DNA from: JALYGK01 sp036259835
GTDB taxonomy: Bacteria > Actinomycetota > UBA4738
Assembly (NCBI GenBank): GCA_036259835.1
Contig: DATABA010000022.1
Coordinates: forward strand, 1 to 64,000
DNA length: 64,000 bases
Reading direction: 5' to 3'
Part shown: positions 9,363 through 18,921 of the stretch, one piece after another
How positions within the stretch are numbered: position 1 is the stretch's first letter
How the letters are laid out: each line of letters begins with the position of its first letter
Program-made: the position numbers and the translations under genes
The notes under the pieces: model-generated
The model's input: only the letters and a program-made list of their open reading frames with translations
The model's database searches: none
What the model was told of the DNA's origin: nothing

Positions 9363-12300
9363 TTACACGGCAACACGGGAACCGGGCGCCTCGAGTCTCG
9401 CCAGTCGCTCGAGCCACGGACGAGCCTTCAATCCCTCTAGGATTCCTCGCGCCTCGTCTAGGATCGGTCGCGCATCGTCAAGCCGCTCCTGCTTCGCCAG
9501 CCACTCTCCGTATTCGAGGAGCGTCGTGGCGAGGAAAAACGGAACCCCAATCTCTCGGAACATCCCAACCGCCGCCTTGAAATCCTGTTCCATGCCCTCC
9601 CGCTGCTCCGCCGCGGCCGCGATGAGGGCACGAAGCCGCGCTGTGTTGGCCCTTAGATACGGCGACAACTCACTTGCCTCCGCGTTCTCGAGCTCTGCGA
9701 GCCGCTCGCGAGCGCGAATCAAGTCACCGAGGGCGATGGAGGCCTCAATTGCCTTGACGTAGCCATCCCGAATGAATTCATTGCGAAGTGAGAGCACGCC
9801 ACGTGCTTCGATTACTCGGTCGGCTGCCGCCAGGGCATCTCTAGCGTCGCGGCGGGTCATAGCGACCGACGATGTCAAGCTCCAATACATGATCCGCTCC
9901 TGGACGTCCGGCGCCTCAGCGAAGTCACGAACCAAATCCATGGCCCGCTCCGCCTCGTCGATGTTGCCGCGGTGAAGATGCGTCACGACGAGCTGCGGAA
10001 CGAACTGATGAACGATCGCTCGAACCCCAGACGCCTCATCTATCGACGGAAGTTCGTCTATGCGGGCGAGGGCCTCATCCCAACGGCCGAGCCACCAGAG
10101 CGAAGCCGAGATCGATCCGGTAAATCCCCATGTCCAAACGCGATCGCCGACCTTCGCCGCCAGTTCGAGCGCTGTTTCAAGCACCTGAAGGGCGTCCTCA
10201 TGCCGGTCGCGCTCTAAGAGCAGCACGGCGAGGTTGTTATAGGCGCGAAGTGCCGCCTCGGGAACATCATTCTCAAGGGCGATCTTGAGAGCATGGGTGA
10301 GGAGCCCCATCGCCTCCTCAGGACGGCCGCGGGTCACGAGCACCAGTGACTTGGTATTGAGCGCCTCCGACAGCACGTCCGGAAACCACAATGCCTCGGA
10401 GATCTGCAGAGCCAGGTCGGCTCGATCGACCGACAGATCGCTGTTCCCGGCAAAGAAGTGGAGGCGGGCGAGCTCGGCGGCGAATTCGGCGATGTCGTGG
10501 TCCGGCGGCTCCGAGGCCAGCACGTCGAAGGCGGCCTCCAACCTTCGTATGCCCTCATCAAGCTTCCCCGTGCGCCACTCGGCAAAGGCCAGCCGCGCAG
10601 AGACCCTGGCTGCAGCGTGGTGGTCGTCCGCGGCTTCGAACACGTTGACGGCCGCCGCGAGGTGAGCCATCGCTTCGTGCCAGCTCCCATTGAGCAGAGC
10701 CGATCTGCCGGCCTGTTCGAGGAGTCGTCCTCGATCGGCAGCGTCGTCGGTCAATCCGAGTGCCTGTTCGTAATAGCGCTGTGCCTCCCCGTGCGCCGCA
10801 AGTGAGGAAGCGCGTCTGCCTGCTCCCACCAATGCCGCCGCGGCCTTCGCCTTGATCTCATTGGCGTCCGGCGCATCGGGAACGGCCTGGTACGCCTCAA
10901 CGTAGTGAGACGCCAGTACCTCGACGATTTCCTGCTCGTCGGACCAGCTCGACTTGATCCATTCCGCGGCCGCAAGGTGGAGGGTCTTTCGCTCGCGCTT
11001 CGATAGCGTCTGGTAAGCAACTCTTCTGACGAGGTCCTGGAGGAATCCGTACTGCCCGCGTTCCGGAGCCCTCGGATCGGCCTGAAGGCCAAGAACCTCC
11101 TTCCGAACCAACGCGTTGAGGACGCCTTCGACTTCGCCCTCTGACCGGCCGCTGAGCGCGCCAACGCTCGACTTGGTGAAGGTCTTCCCAAGGATTGAGG
11201 CATGCTGTATGACCTGGCGTTCGTCAGGGGTGAGGCCGTCCAGTCGTGCGGCTATGAGAGCGTGCAGGGTCTCCGGGACCTCCAGGGCCGGGACATCACC
11301 CGCCACTCGATACCGGGCCCCTTCACGTACGAGTAATCCTCGGTCGATCAGCATCCGAACCGTTTCGACGGCGTACAGCGGGACGCCTTCCGCGCGGCCG
11401 AGGATTTCGGCTTCCAACTCGGGCGGCAAACCCGGGGCCAGGCCGTCGAGGAGCGCCCGCATCGCGTGATCGCCCAGCGGTTCGAGGTTGAGGGACGTGA
11501 AGTTTCTCTTGCCCGAGCCCCACGCCGGGTGGCGGTCGGTCAGTTCGGGGCGGGCCAACGTCACAACGAACAAGGGATGGTTCCTGGACCACTCCAGCAG
11601 GTATTCGATGAAGTCCATCAGCCCCTTGTCGGCCCATTGCAGGTCTTCGAAGACCAGAACGGTGGGACTGACGTCAGCCAGCCGTTCAAAGAACAGGCGC
11701 CACGCGCTGAAGAGGTCGCTTCGCTCACCGGTCGTGCGCTCCTCCACGCCTAGGAGGTTGGCCAGACGCGGCTCGATCCACTTTCGCTCTTCGGGATCCG
11801 GTACGAATTCCTCGACAACTGCGCGAAGTTTCTCGGACGCCGAGCGCTGATCCTCCGCCTCCGCGATCCGCGCTCGCATCCGCACCATCTCGGCGAGCGC
11901 CCAGTACGTCACGCCTTCCCCGTAGGCGAGGCAGCGGCCGCGATGCCAGTACACAAGGTCGGCAAGGCCGTCGATGTACTTGTAGAACTCCCAGCTGAGT
12001 CTCGATTTGCCGATCCCGCCGATCCCGACGACAGAGAGCAAATGGGCCTTCTTTTCGTCCGCTGAGCCGTGGAAGAGCTCCTTCACCAGGCGAAGCTCCC
12101 GGTCCCTTCCCACGAATGGTGCCTCCAGACCTGAGGACTTCAGTGCGCCACCGCGGCCTCCAAGCACCCGAAGCGCTCGCCACAGGGGCAGCGGTTCGGC
12201 CTTCCCCTTCATCGCGTGCGACCCTGCGTCTTCGTAGGCGATCGCAGCTTCGGTCGACCGGCGCGTAACTTCGCCGACGAGCACGGAGCCCGGTTCCGCC

Positions 12301-12920
12301 GCCGACTGGATCCTGGACGCGGTGTTGACCAGGTCGCCGGCCACCATTCCCTGACCCTCCGCGCCAATCGTGACGGCGGCCTCTCCGGTCAGAACGCCGA
12401 CCCTTGCTTTGAGATCTTCCGTTCCGAGTTCCGCGCCGAGCGCGCGGACTGCCTCAACGAGGTCGAGAGCGGCTCGCACGGCGCGCTCGGCATCGTCCTC
12501 TTGCGCAACAGGAGTTCCCCAGACGGCCATGACGGCGTCTCCAATGAATTTCTCAATGGTCCCGCCGTAGAGCCCGACCAGGCGGCGCGCGGTGTCGAAG
12601 TATCGGGTGAGCAGCTCCCGGACCTCTTCTGGATCCCGCTCCTCCGACATGGCCGTGAATCCGACGAGGTCGGCGAAAAGCACTGAGACGAGTCGTCGTT
12701 CCGCTTGCGGTGGAGACAGAGACGACCGAGGTGGCGGAGTTGCTGCGGCTGAGACGAATGCCTCAGCCCCGGTCAAAACCACCGCGCCGCATTCGTCGCA
12801 GAACCGAGACCCAGCTTCGACGGGATGTCCGTTCGGGCACGTGAGCGCGAGCGAGTTCCCGCAGACGCGACAGAATTTCGCCCCTGTCCTGTTTTCGGTT
12901 CCGCAGTTCGAGCACGTCAT
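9363..12920 (-). CDS. Double zinc-ribbon class III cyclase with AAA ATPase and TPR repeats
   Basis: The chosen ATG at 12920 gives 1185 residues starting with a double zinc ribbon: CSNCG, CRVCG, then CPNGH and CDECG. An upstream in-frame start exists but would add unrelated sequence covering the small gene at 13001-13180. The cyclase domain (about 60-230) is canonical: FADLVGFT, EKFIGDAVMAVWG with the adenine-selecting Lys, and DLVNTASRIQ. The ATPase has Walker A VVGIGGIGKSRL and Walker B VLVFEDLQWAD. The C-terminal half is TPR-like. Of the four cyclases in this window it best matches an active adenylate cyclase. Likely cytosolic and regulated through the ATPase/TPR sensor. Confidence 0.9.
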   Translation of the reverse strand: MTCSNCGTENRTGAKFCRVCGNSLALTCPNGHPVEAGSRFCDECGAVVLTGAEAFVSAAATPPPRSSLSPPQAERRLVSVLFADLVGFTAMSEERDPEEVRELLTRYFDTARRLVGLYGGTIEKFIGDAVMAVWGTPVAQEDDAERAVRAALDLVEAVRALGAELGTEDLKARVGVLTGEAAVTIGAEGQGMVAGDLVNTASRIQSAAEPGSVLVGEVTRRSTEAAIAYEDAGSHAMKGKAEPLPLWRALRVLGGRGGALKSSGLEAPFVGRDRELRLVKELFHGSADEKKAHLLSVVGIGGIGKSRLSWEFYKYIDGLADLVYWHRGRCLAYGEGVTYWALAEMVRMRARIAEAEDQRSASEKLRAVVEEFVPDPEERKWIEPRLANLLGVEERTTGERSDLFSAWRLFFERLADVSPTVLVFEDLQWADKGLMDFIEYLLEWSRNHPLFVVTLARPELTDRHPAWGSGKRNFTSLNLEPLGDHAMRALLDGLAPGLPPELEAEILGRAEGVPLYAVETVRMLIDRGLLVREGARYRVAGDVPALEVPETLHALIAARLDGLTPDERQVIQHASILGKTFTKSSVGALSGRSEGEVEGVLNALVRKEVLGLQADPRAPERGQYGFLQDLVRRVAYQTLSKRERKTLHLAAAEWIKSSWSDEQEIVEVLASHYVEAYQAVPDAPDANEIKAKAAAALVGAGRRASSLAAHGEAQRYYEQALGLTDDAADRGRLLEQAGRSALLNGSWHEAMAHLAAAVNVFEAADDHHAAARVSARLAFAEWRTGKLDEGIRRLEAAFDVLASEPPDHDIAEFAAELARLHFFAGNSDLSVDRADLALQISEALWFPDVLSEALNTKSLVLVTRGRPEEAMGLLTHALKIALENDVPEAALRAYNNLAVLLLERDRHEDALQVLETALELAAKVGDRVWTWGFTGSISASLWWLGRWDEALARIDELPSIDEASGVRAIVHQFVPQLVVTHLHRGNIDEAERAMDLVRDFAEAPDVQERIMYWSLTSSVAMTRRDARDALAAADRVIEARGVLSLRNEFIRDGYVKAIEASIALGDLIRARERLAELENAEASELSPYLRANTARLRALIAAAAEQREGMEQDFKAAVGMFREIGVPFFLATTLLEYGEWLAKQERLDDARPILDEARGILEGLKARPWLERLARLEAPGSRVAV

Positions 12921-13000
12921 CGTGCTGACCCCCTCGCGAAGTCCCAGGGTAGCTCGAACGTTCATTCGCGTACATAGCTTTGTCTCGGAAGCGAGGAGGG

Positions 13001-13180
13001 TCAGTGCTTGGTCGGTCCCCCGAACAGGGAGATCGCATTGAGGACCGCTCGGTGAAGGGTCGCGCGGCGCGCCGCCGTCCTGGCGACGCGCGTCGTCTTC
13101 GTCAGTCGGTAGGTCTCGGCCTCGTGCATGAGCTGGCTGCGGTGCTGCCTGCCGAGCTCGCCAGTGAAGGGCTGATACAC
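13001..13180 (-). CDS. Small conserved-looking protein, 59 residues
   Basis: A GTG start at 13180 is preceded by a strong AGGGGG ribosome site five bases away. The protein begins VYQPFTGELGRQHRSQLMHE and ends LFGGPTKH. It is basic and helical, with many Arg/Ala residues and no membrane segment. Its frame differs from the artificial upstream extension of the cyclase gene. Small proteins with this kind of start are familiar in actinobacteria, but I cannot assign a function. It ends 80 bases before the cyclase start on the same strand and may be cotranscribed with it. Confidence 0.6.
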   Translation of the reverse strand: MYQPFTGELGRQHRSQLMHEAETYRLTKTTRVARTAARRATLHRAVLNAISLFGGPTKH

Positions 13181-13514
13181 GGTGTCCCCCTGTCTCTACC
13201 GGCAACCCTACGTCTGGCAGCGGCTTCAGACCGTGGCGCCTGACACAAGGTGAAAGTGACCTCGATCACTGCCTCAACGTGCCGTCGGCAATGCGATCCG
13301 CGAGCTTCAGGCCGCGCTGTTCCCGAATGTAGGGTGATTGGTCGACAGTCCGATCCATCTTTCGGCCGTTTTTACTCGCGTAATGACGAAATCTCTTGCT
13401 TCGAATCCATCCATTCGCTTACTTTTTTGTCGTTCTCCGCGGCTGTGGGCGGAATGACGTTCCGCCGTCGCGCAACGGGGGGCAGGGAGCTACCACGAAC
13501 GCGAGGAGGGCGCG
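13181..13514. other. Intergenic region between divergent small gene and cpaF-like gene
   Basis: About 330 bases without a supported gene. The right half (about 13360-13440) is more A/T-rich than its surroundings and holds short T runs and a CGAAT-N6-ATTCG-like inverted repeat near 13408, so it probably contains the cpaF promoter. A GAGGAGGG ribosome site sits directly before the ATG at 13515. No terminator is clear. Confidence 0.5.
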
Positions 13515-14834
13515 ATGTCACTCGCTGAACGATTGACCGGAGGGGACCGGCCCAACGGCAACGGCGAGGCTCGCGCGCGTGTCCGGGCTCGCTTGGTCGA
13601 GGAGTTCGGCCCCAAGCTCGTCGATGACGGCGTGGCCGACCACGTCCTCCAGGACGTCATTCGACGGCGGCTTGGGGAACTCCTCGATGAAGAGGACGCG
13701 CCGCTTTCCCGCCGAGACAAGGCCGCCATCATCCAGGAAGTCACCGACGATGTGATCGGACTGGGGCCGCTCGACACGTTCCTCCGCGACCCGGAAGTGA
13801 CCGAAATCATGGTCAACAACGCGGAGAGCATCTACGTGAAGCGGGGCGACAAGGTCTACTGGACCGGCGCGAAGTTCTTCAACGAGGATCATCTCCGTAC
13901 AACGATCGAAAAGATCATCGGGCGCGTGGGACGCCGTCTGGACGAGTCGTCACCCTACGTGGAAGCTCGCATGCCGGACGGTTCCTGGGTGAACGCGATC
14001 ATTCCGCCGCTCGCTCTGGATGGAGCCGTGCTCACGATCCGGAAGTTCTCTCAGGACCTCTACACGACTGATGATCTGGTCTCGTTCGGGACGATGACCT
14101 CAACCGTCGCCCAGTTCCTCGACGCGTGTGTGCAGGGAAGGATCAACGTTCTCGTCTCGGGCACGACCGAGACAGGCCGAACCACCACACTGAACGCCCT
14201 CGCGTCGTTCGTACCGGACGCCGAGCGGATCATCACGATCGAGGACGCTGCCGAGCTCCGACTCCAGCAACCGAACGTGATCCGCCTCCAGGCAAGGGCT
14301 GCCGATGTCGAGGGGAAGGGCGAGATCTCGGTTCGAGACCTCACCCGTCAAGCGCTGCGCATGCGTCCCAGCCGGGTCGTTCTGGGCGAGCTCAGGGCCG
14401 GCGAGGCGCTGGAGATGCTCCGCGCCATCCACACAGGCCTGGACGGCTGGATCACCACGGTCTACGCCAACTCGCCGCGAGACGCCCTCGCCCGAGTCGA
14501 AGCCATGATCCGGATGGCGGGGATGGAGCTCTCACCGAGGGGCATTCGCCAGCAAGTCGCGTCGGGGATCCACGTGATCGTCCACCAGACTCGGATGAAG
14601 GACGGATCGCGACGAGTCACGCACGTGACGGAAGTGCTGGGAACGGAAGGAGACACGATTCGTCTGGAGGACATCTTCGTACTCGAGTTCAAGGGCTACG
14701 ACAAACAGGGCCGGTTCCAGGGCGAGCTCAAGCCCACGGGGGCACGTCCAAGGTTCCTGGACGTTCTTCGCGACCGGGCGATCTACCTTCCGCCGGCGCT
14801 CCTCATGCAGAACGACCGCGGACTGGGCTGGTAG
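13515..14834 (+). CDS. CpaF/TadA-family secretion ATPase, degenerate Walker A
   Basis: A 439-residue CpaF-type type II/IV secretion ATPase with the family N-terminal domain (PLDTFLRDPEVTEIMVNN) and C-terminal ATPase core. Asp box IEDAAELRLQQPN and Walker B region VVLGELRAGEAL are readable. The Walker A is SGTTETGRTTTLN: the nucleotide-binding Lys of GxxGxGKT is Arg. The His-box TTVHAN reads TTVYAN. Both changes are at normally invariant positions, so ATPase activity is doubtful. No TadB, TadC or pilin gene is adjacent, so it is an orphan. Normal length for the family. Confidence 0.9.
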   Translation: MSLAERLTGGDRPNGNGEARARVRARLVEEFGPKLVDDGVADHVLQDVIRRRLGELLDEEDAPLSRRDKAAIIQEVTDDVIGLGPLDTFLRDPEVTEIMVNNAESIYVKRGDKVYWTGAKFFNEDHLRTTIEKIIGRVGRRLDESSPYVEARMPDGSWVNAIIPPLALDGAVLTIRKFSQDLYTTDDLVSFGTMTSTVAQFLDACVQGRINVLVSGTTETGRTTTLNALASFVPDAERIITIEDAAELRLQQPNVIRLQARAADVEGKGEISVRDLTRQALRMRPSRVVLGELRAGEALEMLRAIHTGLDGWITTVYANSPRDALARVEAMIRMAGMELSPRGIRQQVASGIHVIVHQTRMKDGSRRVTHVTEVLGTEGDTIRLEDIFVLEFKGYDKQGRFQGELKPTGARPRFLDVLRDRAIYLPPALLMQNDRGLGW

Positions 14835-14857
14835 AGGCAGGGGGTTTCGCTACCGGC

Positions 14858-16453
14858 TCAAGGCGGTTCGAGGGGCACTGTCCGCAACAACCCTCGCAGG
14901 CGCTTCGTGATGTCTACCAGCCGGAACGACTCGCGCGATTCGCGGACGAAGTGGCGATCCGGTAGCGGCCGCATCCCGGCGCGGAAATACAGATTGAAGA
15001 TCAGTCGGAACGAGTTAACCGGGGTGATAGACGGATACAGCCCGTTGTGCCGCACGCCCGGGAGGTAATACGAATTCAAGATTAGAAATTTGTTTCGAAG
15101 ATCGATTCCCTTGACGTCGTCCCACGAGAAGTCCCTTGGCTGCTCGTCCAGCTCCTCCGACCGGTACACGCCTTCGTCCGTCTGGAGAACGATGATGGGT
15201 CGATTGTTCGGATCTGCGAGAAGCACGTCGATGAGCTGCTTCAACCTCTTGGTGGCATAGACGATTTGGTCGGCATACAGGCGACGGTACGATCGCCTTA
15301 ACTCTTGCTCTCTCGTCACGAAGTTCCCGTTGCGGTCGACCGTGTATTCGGCCGGATGTGGCCCCTGATAGTGAGGAAACATGATGTGAGCGAAGACGAA
15401 CTTGGGTCCGGCGATGCGCCGAGCCCTCGCCACAAGCTCGAACTCGGCGAGCGCCCGTTTCCATTTCGCCCGCCGTGGGTCGAGCTTCTCTTCCGCCACG
15501 TCGAAGATGCGAGCAAGGGGCGGAAGCACCGTCGTCTGATAGAGCGCACTCGAGAATTCAGAAAAACTCCTGTAATTGATGTTGACGTCGGCCAGCGGAT
15601 CGATGGCCGTCGGCTCGTACCATGAGCCGATGTGGACATAGCGGTAGCCCAAGGACTTCAGATATCGTGCGACCTGGACGTTCCTCATACGAAACTGGAT
15701 GCCCCGGAGAGTCTCCTCATTCAGGTACCTCAGGTTGAGCGACGAGGTCAATGACTGACGCGTGACCGGGTAGTTGGACATGCTGCGCGTCGCCACGTAG
15801 AACCCCCTGCTCTTGAGGTAGCGCTGGAACCAGGTGGTATCGACGCCGAACCATTCGCGGTGGACGAACGGATGACCGTACCGATCAGGGACGATGTAGT
15901 AGATGTCAGGAAGCTCTCTTCCCTTCACTGCTTCCGGTATGGGGCGCGCCCTCTCTCGAGACGCAGGTTCATCTCTCGTCTCGGGCGGTGCTGAAACGGC
16001 GATGGAGAACACGTTCATTCCGACCAGAACGGCGCTTGCGATATTCAAACCGGTGGTGACGCCCGCGAGATGCCGTCTGACGAGGTAGGCCACCGCGATC
16101 GCGGCGATGGCCAGAACACCCCACGCCGGGAGAAGGAAGGAATCGCGTCCGACGTCGATGCCGGCAACGTCGGTGCGCTTCAGGCCTTCGGCCACCCGTC
16201 CGTAGGAGAAAAACAGAAGGGCCCATGCTGAGACAACCAGCGCCGCCGCCCTTGCGTTTCGGAAAAGCACCCAGCCGGCCAGAAGGAGGAGGGCAGCTCC
16301 ACCAAGCGCCAGCCCGAGCGGGCCCCAGAGGTCTCGAAGCACGATGCCTTCTTGTGGGTTTTGAGCGAAAAGGAAAAGAACCGGGAAGGCGGCCAGTAGG
16401 AGCGGGTGCAGAGCCAGCCGGCTCAGGAGAGGCGGTTTCTTCGGGCGGTGCAT
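14858..16453 (-). CDS. Membrane-anchored sulfatase-like hydrolase/transferase
   Basis: A 531-residue protein. About five hydrophobic helices fill residues 10-160; then an extracytoplasmic domain of the alkaline phosphatase/sulfatase superfamily begins with PDIYYIVPDRYGHP, where the Asp is the first metal ligand. A candidate nucleophile is in NYPVTRQSLTSSL, and a later metal-site region is LQTDEGVYRS. Such proteins often transfer phospho-groups or cleave sulfate/phosphate esters in the envelope. The substrate cannot be read from the sequence. It is convergent with the CpaF-like gene, 23 bases apart. Confidence 0.72.
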   Translation of the reverse strand: MHRPKKPPLLSRLALHPLLLAAFPVLFLFAQNPQEGIVLRDLWGPLGLALGGAALLLLAGWVLFRNARAAALVVSAWALLFFSYGRVAEGLKRTDVAGIDVGRDSFLLPAWGVLAIAAIAVAYLVRRHLAGVTTGLNIASAVLVGMNVFSIAVSAPPETRDEPASRERARPIPEAVKGRELPDIYYIVPDRYGHPFVHREWFGVDTTWFQRYLKSRGFYVATRSMSNYPVTRQSLTSSLNLRYLNEETLRGIQFRMRNVQVARYLKSLGYRYVHIGSWYEPTAIDPLADVNINYRSFSEFSSALYQTTVLPPLARIFDVAEEKLDPRRAKWKRALAEFELVARARRIAGPKFVFAHIMFPHYQGPHPAEYTVDRNGNFVTREQELRRSYRRLYADQIVYATKRLKQLIDVLLADPNNRPIIVLQTDEGVYRSEELDEQPRDFSWDDVKGIDLRNKFLILNSYYLPGVRHNGLYPSITPVNSFRLIFNLYFRAGMRPLPDRHFVRESRESFRLVDITKRLRGLLRTVPLEPP

Positions 16454-16545
16454 CGGCCCATTATGGAAAAGGCAGTGGCGATTGTTCGGGTGGGCCGCTC
16501 TTGCGTACGCCGCGGCCCTAAAGTACCGTTTCAGATTCTGAAGCC

Positions 16546-17751
16546 ATGATTCAGGAGGGGGGGCGCCCCGATGTCGCTCTGGACCGCCTGTCGAAGGCGT
16601 TCGGCACGGTTGTGGCCGTTGACGACGTGTCTCTCCAGGTCGGCGCGGGAGAGTTCTACTCGCTTCTCGGCCCCTCCGGCTGCGGAAAGACCACCACCCT
16701 TCGACTGATCGCCGGCTTCGAGCGTCCCGACCGGGGGCGTATCTCCATTGGGGGGCGGGACGTCACGGCAATTCCTCCGCACCGACGCAACGTCAACACG
16801 GTGTTCCAGAACTACGCCCTGTTCCCGCACCTAACGGTGGAGGAGAACGTCGCCTACGGGCTCAAGCAGAAGAAGGTTCCGAAGCCCGAACTGCAGGAGC
16901 GGCTCAGCCAAGCGCTCGGGACCGTTCGCCTGAGCGAGCTCCGGACCCGCAAGCCAAGGGAGCTCTCGGGCGGGCAGCAACAGCGAGTCGCGCTGGCGCG
17001 AGCGCTCATCAACGAACCCACGGTTCTACTGCTGGACGAGCCGCTGGCGGCGCTCGACCTGAAACTGCGAAAGGCGATGCAGCAGGAACTCAAGAAGCTC
17101 CAGGAGCGGGTCGGGATCAGCTTTCTGTACGTGACCCACGACCAGGAAGAGGCACTCACGCTCTCCGACCGGCTGGCAGTGATGTCGGACGGCCGAATCC
17201 TTCAGGAAGGGACGCCTGACCAGATCTACGAGCGGCCCACCAGCCGATTCGTAGCCGACTTCATCGGTCAGACGAACTTCTTCTCTGGCACGGTCAAGGA
17301 AACGGACGGAGCGTCTGTTGTGGTCGATGCGTCGGGACTCCTGCTTCGATGCTCGCCGACGCCTTGGTCGCGCCCCGGCACGGCGGTCCTGGTTTCGATT
17401 CGGCCCGAAAAGATCCGCCCTGCGTCACCGGACGGGACGAGCGCAAATGGCCGTGTCAACGTGGTGACCGGCCGGCTCACCCGAAGGACGTACCTCGGCG
17501 ACCTGGTTCGGTATCAGGTTGAGCTCCCCGGGGGCGTCGACGTCATGGTCCAGCGACAGAACGAACGGGGCGACCCGGCATCGGGGTGGGTCGTGGGGAC
17601 GGAGGTGGACATCGCGTGGGACGCTGACAGCGCCGCGCTCCTTCCCGATGAAGGCGACGCGATTGCCAACGAGGAAGACATGCGACTGGTCGCAGAGGGC
17701 GGAATGGACGTACCGGCGCCAGCGGAGGACACGAAGGTTCGGCAGGCCTGA
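16546..17751 (+). CDS. potA: Polyamine-type ABC transporter ATPase
   Basis: A 401-residue ABC ATPase of the PotA family. Walker A is GPSGCGKTTT, the signature LSGGQQQRVALARAL, Walker B VLLLDEPLAALD and the H-loop YVTHDQEEAL. A C-terminal TOBE-like extension (after about residue 240) carries the usual TNFFSG entry and a VSIRPEKI strand. It powers uptake with the binding protein and two permeases that follow in the same direction, 24 bases or less apart. The family imports spermidine/putrescine; the actual substrate is inferred from the binding protein. Confidence 0.93.
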   Translation: MIQEGGRPDVALDRLSKAFGTVVAVDDVSLQVGAGEFYSLLGPSGCGKTTTLRLIAGFERPDRGRISIGGRDVTAIPPHRRNVNTVFQNYALFPHLTVEENVAYGLKQKKVPKPELQERLSQALGTVRLSELRTRKPRELSGGQQQRVALARALINEPTVLLLDEPLAALDLKLRKAMQQELKKLQERVGISFLYVTHDQEEALTLSDRLAVMSDGRILQEGTPDQIYERPTSRFVADFIGQTNFFSGTVKETDGASVVVDASGLLLRCSPTPWSRPGTAVLVSIRPEKIRPASPDGTSANGRVNVVTGRLTRRTYLGDLVRYQVELPGGVDVMVQRQNERGDPASGWVVGTEVDIAWDADSAALLPDEGDAIANEEDMRLVAEGGMDVPAPAEDTKVRQA

Positions 17752-17775
17752 GAAGGCCAGAAGGGAGGAGAAGGA

Positions 17776-18921
17776 ATGTCGGACGACAAGCTCTGGGACG
17801 CGTTGTCTCGGCGCCGAATTTCTCGGCGGAAGCTGTTGCAGGGCAGCATGGCCGCGTCAATGGCCGCGTTCCTGGCCGCGTGCCAGCGGACGGTGCAGCA
17901 GCCGAGAGCCACGGCGAGCCCTCGGGCAATTCCGACTCAGCTCGAAGATGCGCTCTCGATCTACAACTGGGAGAACTACATCAACCCCGAGACGCTCAAG
18001 AGGTTCGAGCGGGAGTTCGGGGTGAAGCCCACCCAGGACTTCTTCGCCTCGAACGAGGACCTTCAGGCCAAGATCAAGGCAGGGGCGAAGGGCTACGACG
18101 TCGCCGCCCCCACCGGCTACATGGTGGAGATCATGGGCTACGAGGACAGGACCCTCCTCGAGCTGGATCACTCACGGATTCCGAACCTCAAGAATTGCAA
18201 CCAGCGGTATCTGAACCTACCGTTCGACCCGGGCAACAAGTACAGCGTCCCGAAGGACCTCGGCACGACGGGATTCGGCTACCGGACGGACAACGTGAAG
18301 GAAGAGCTCACCACGTGGGAGGACTTCTATCGCAACGCCTCGAAATACTCGGGGCGGTACGCGGTCATCGACAGCGGCCCGGAGATCATTGGGTCGGCGC
18401 TGAAGATGCTGGGGTACTCCTACAACACGGATAACAAGTCAGAGATCGACGAGGCAACCGCCGAGATCATCAAGCTGAAGCCGCACGTCAAGACGATCGA
18501 CTCGGCGAACTACGACACCCAGCTCGAGCGGGGCGAGGCCTGGATCGTTCTCGGGTGGAACGGCGACGTGCTGGTGGCCCAGAGCAACGCGCCGAAGGCC
18601 GGCATCACCTATGTCGTACCGCAGGAGGGCACCGAGGTCTGGCAGGACACGTGGGTGATCCTGCGCGACGCGCCGCACCCGGCCATCGCGCACGCCTTCC
18701 TCAACTGGATCCTCCAGCCGGAGATCCAGGGACTGGAGACCAGCTACTCGTACTACGCCAGCGCCGTTGACGCGGCCAAGGAGCACGTCGATCCAGCGGT
18801 GGCGAACGATCCCGCGGTCTACCCGCCGGAAGACGTGCTGGCGAGGTGCGAGGTCGCCGACTTCAGCCCCGACGGATTCAACTACCGGAACGAGGCCTTC
18901 GAGAAGTTCAAGGCCGCGTAG
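17776..18921 (+). CDS. potD: Polyamine-type ABC substrate-binding lipoprotein with Tat signal
   Basis: A 381-residue PotD-like periplasmic/extracytoplasmic binding protein. The N-terminus carries a twin-arginine motif (SRRKLLQ) followed by a hydrophobic stretch and a lipobox ending LAAC, so it is probably exported folded and lipid-anchored. The mature part opens with the family strand LSIYNWENYINPETL. A strong GGGAGGAGAAGG ribosome site precedes the ATG. The next gene starts directly after its stop. Substrate class (spermidine/putrescine or a related amine) is inferred from the family. Confidence 0.9.
   Translation: MSDDKLWDALSRRRISRRKLLQGSMAASMAAFLAACQRTVQQPRATASPRAIPTQLEDALSIYNWENYINPETLKRFEREFGVKPTQDFFASNEDLQAKIKAGAKGYDVAAPTGYMVEIMGYEDRTLLELDHSRIPNLKNCNQRYLNLPFDPGNKYSVPKDLGTTGFGYRTDNVKEELTTWEDFYRNASKYSGRYAVIDSGPEIIGSALKMLGYSYNTDNKSEIDEATAEIIKLKPHVKTIDSANYDTQLERGEAWIVLGWNGDVLVAQSNAPKAGITYVVPQEGTEVWQDTWVILRDAPHPAIAHAFLNWILQPEIQGLETSYSYYASAVDAAKEHVDPAVANDPAVYPPEDVLARCEVADFSPDGFNYRNEAFEKFKAA

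Noticed and set aside
12921..13205. N-terminal extension of the zinc-ribbon cyclase to 13205
   Set aside because: The extra 95 residues have no domain character, overlap the better-supported 59-aa gene in another frame, and the zinc-ribbon Met at 12920 is a natural start.
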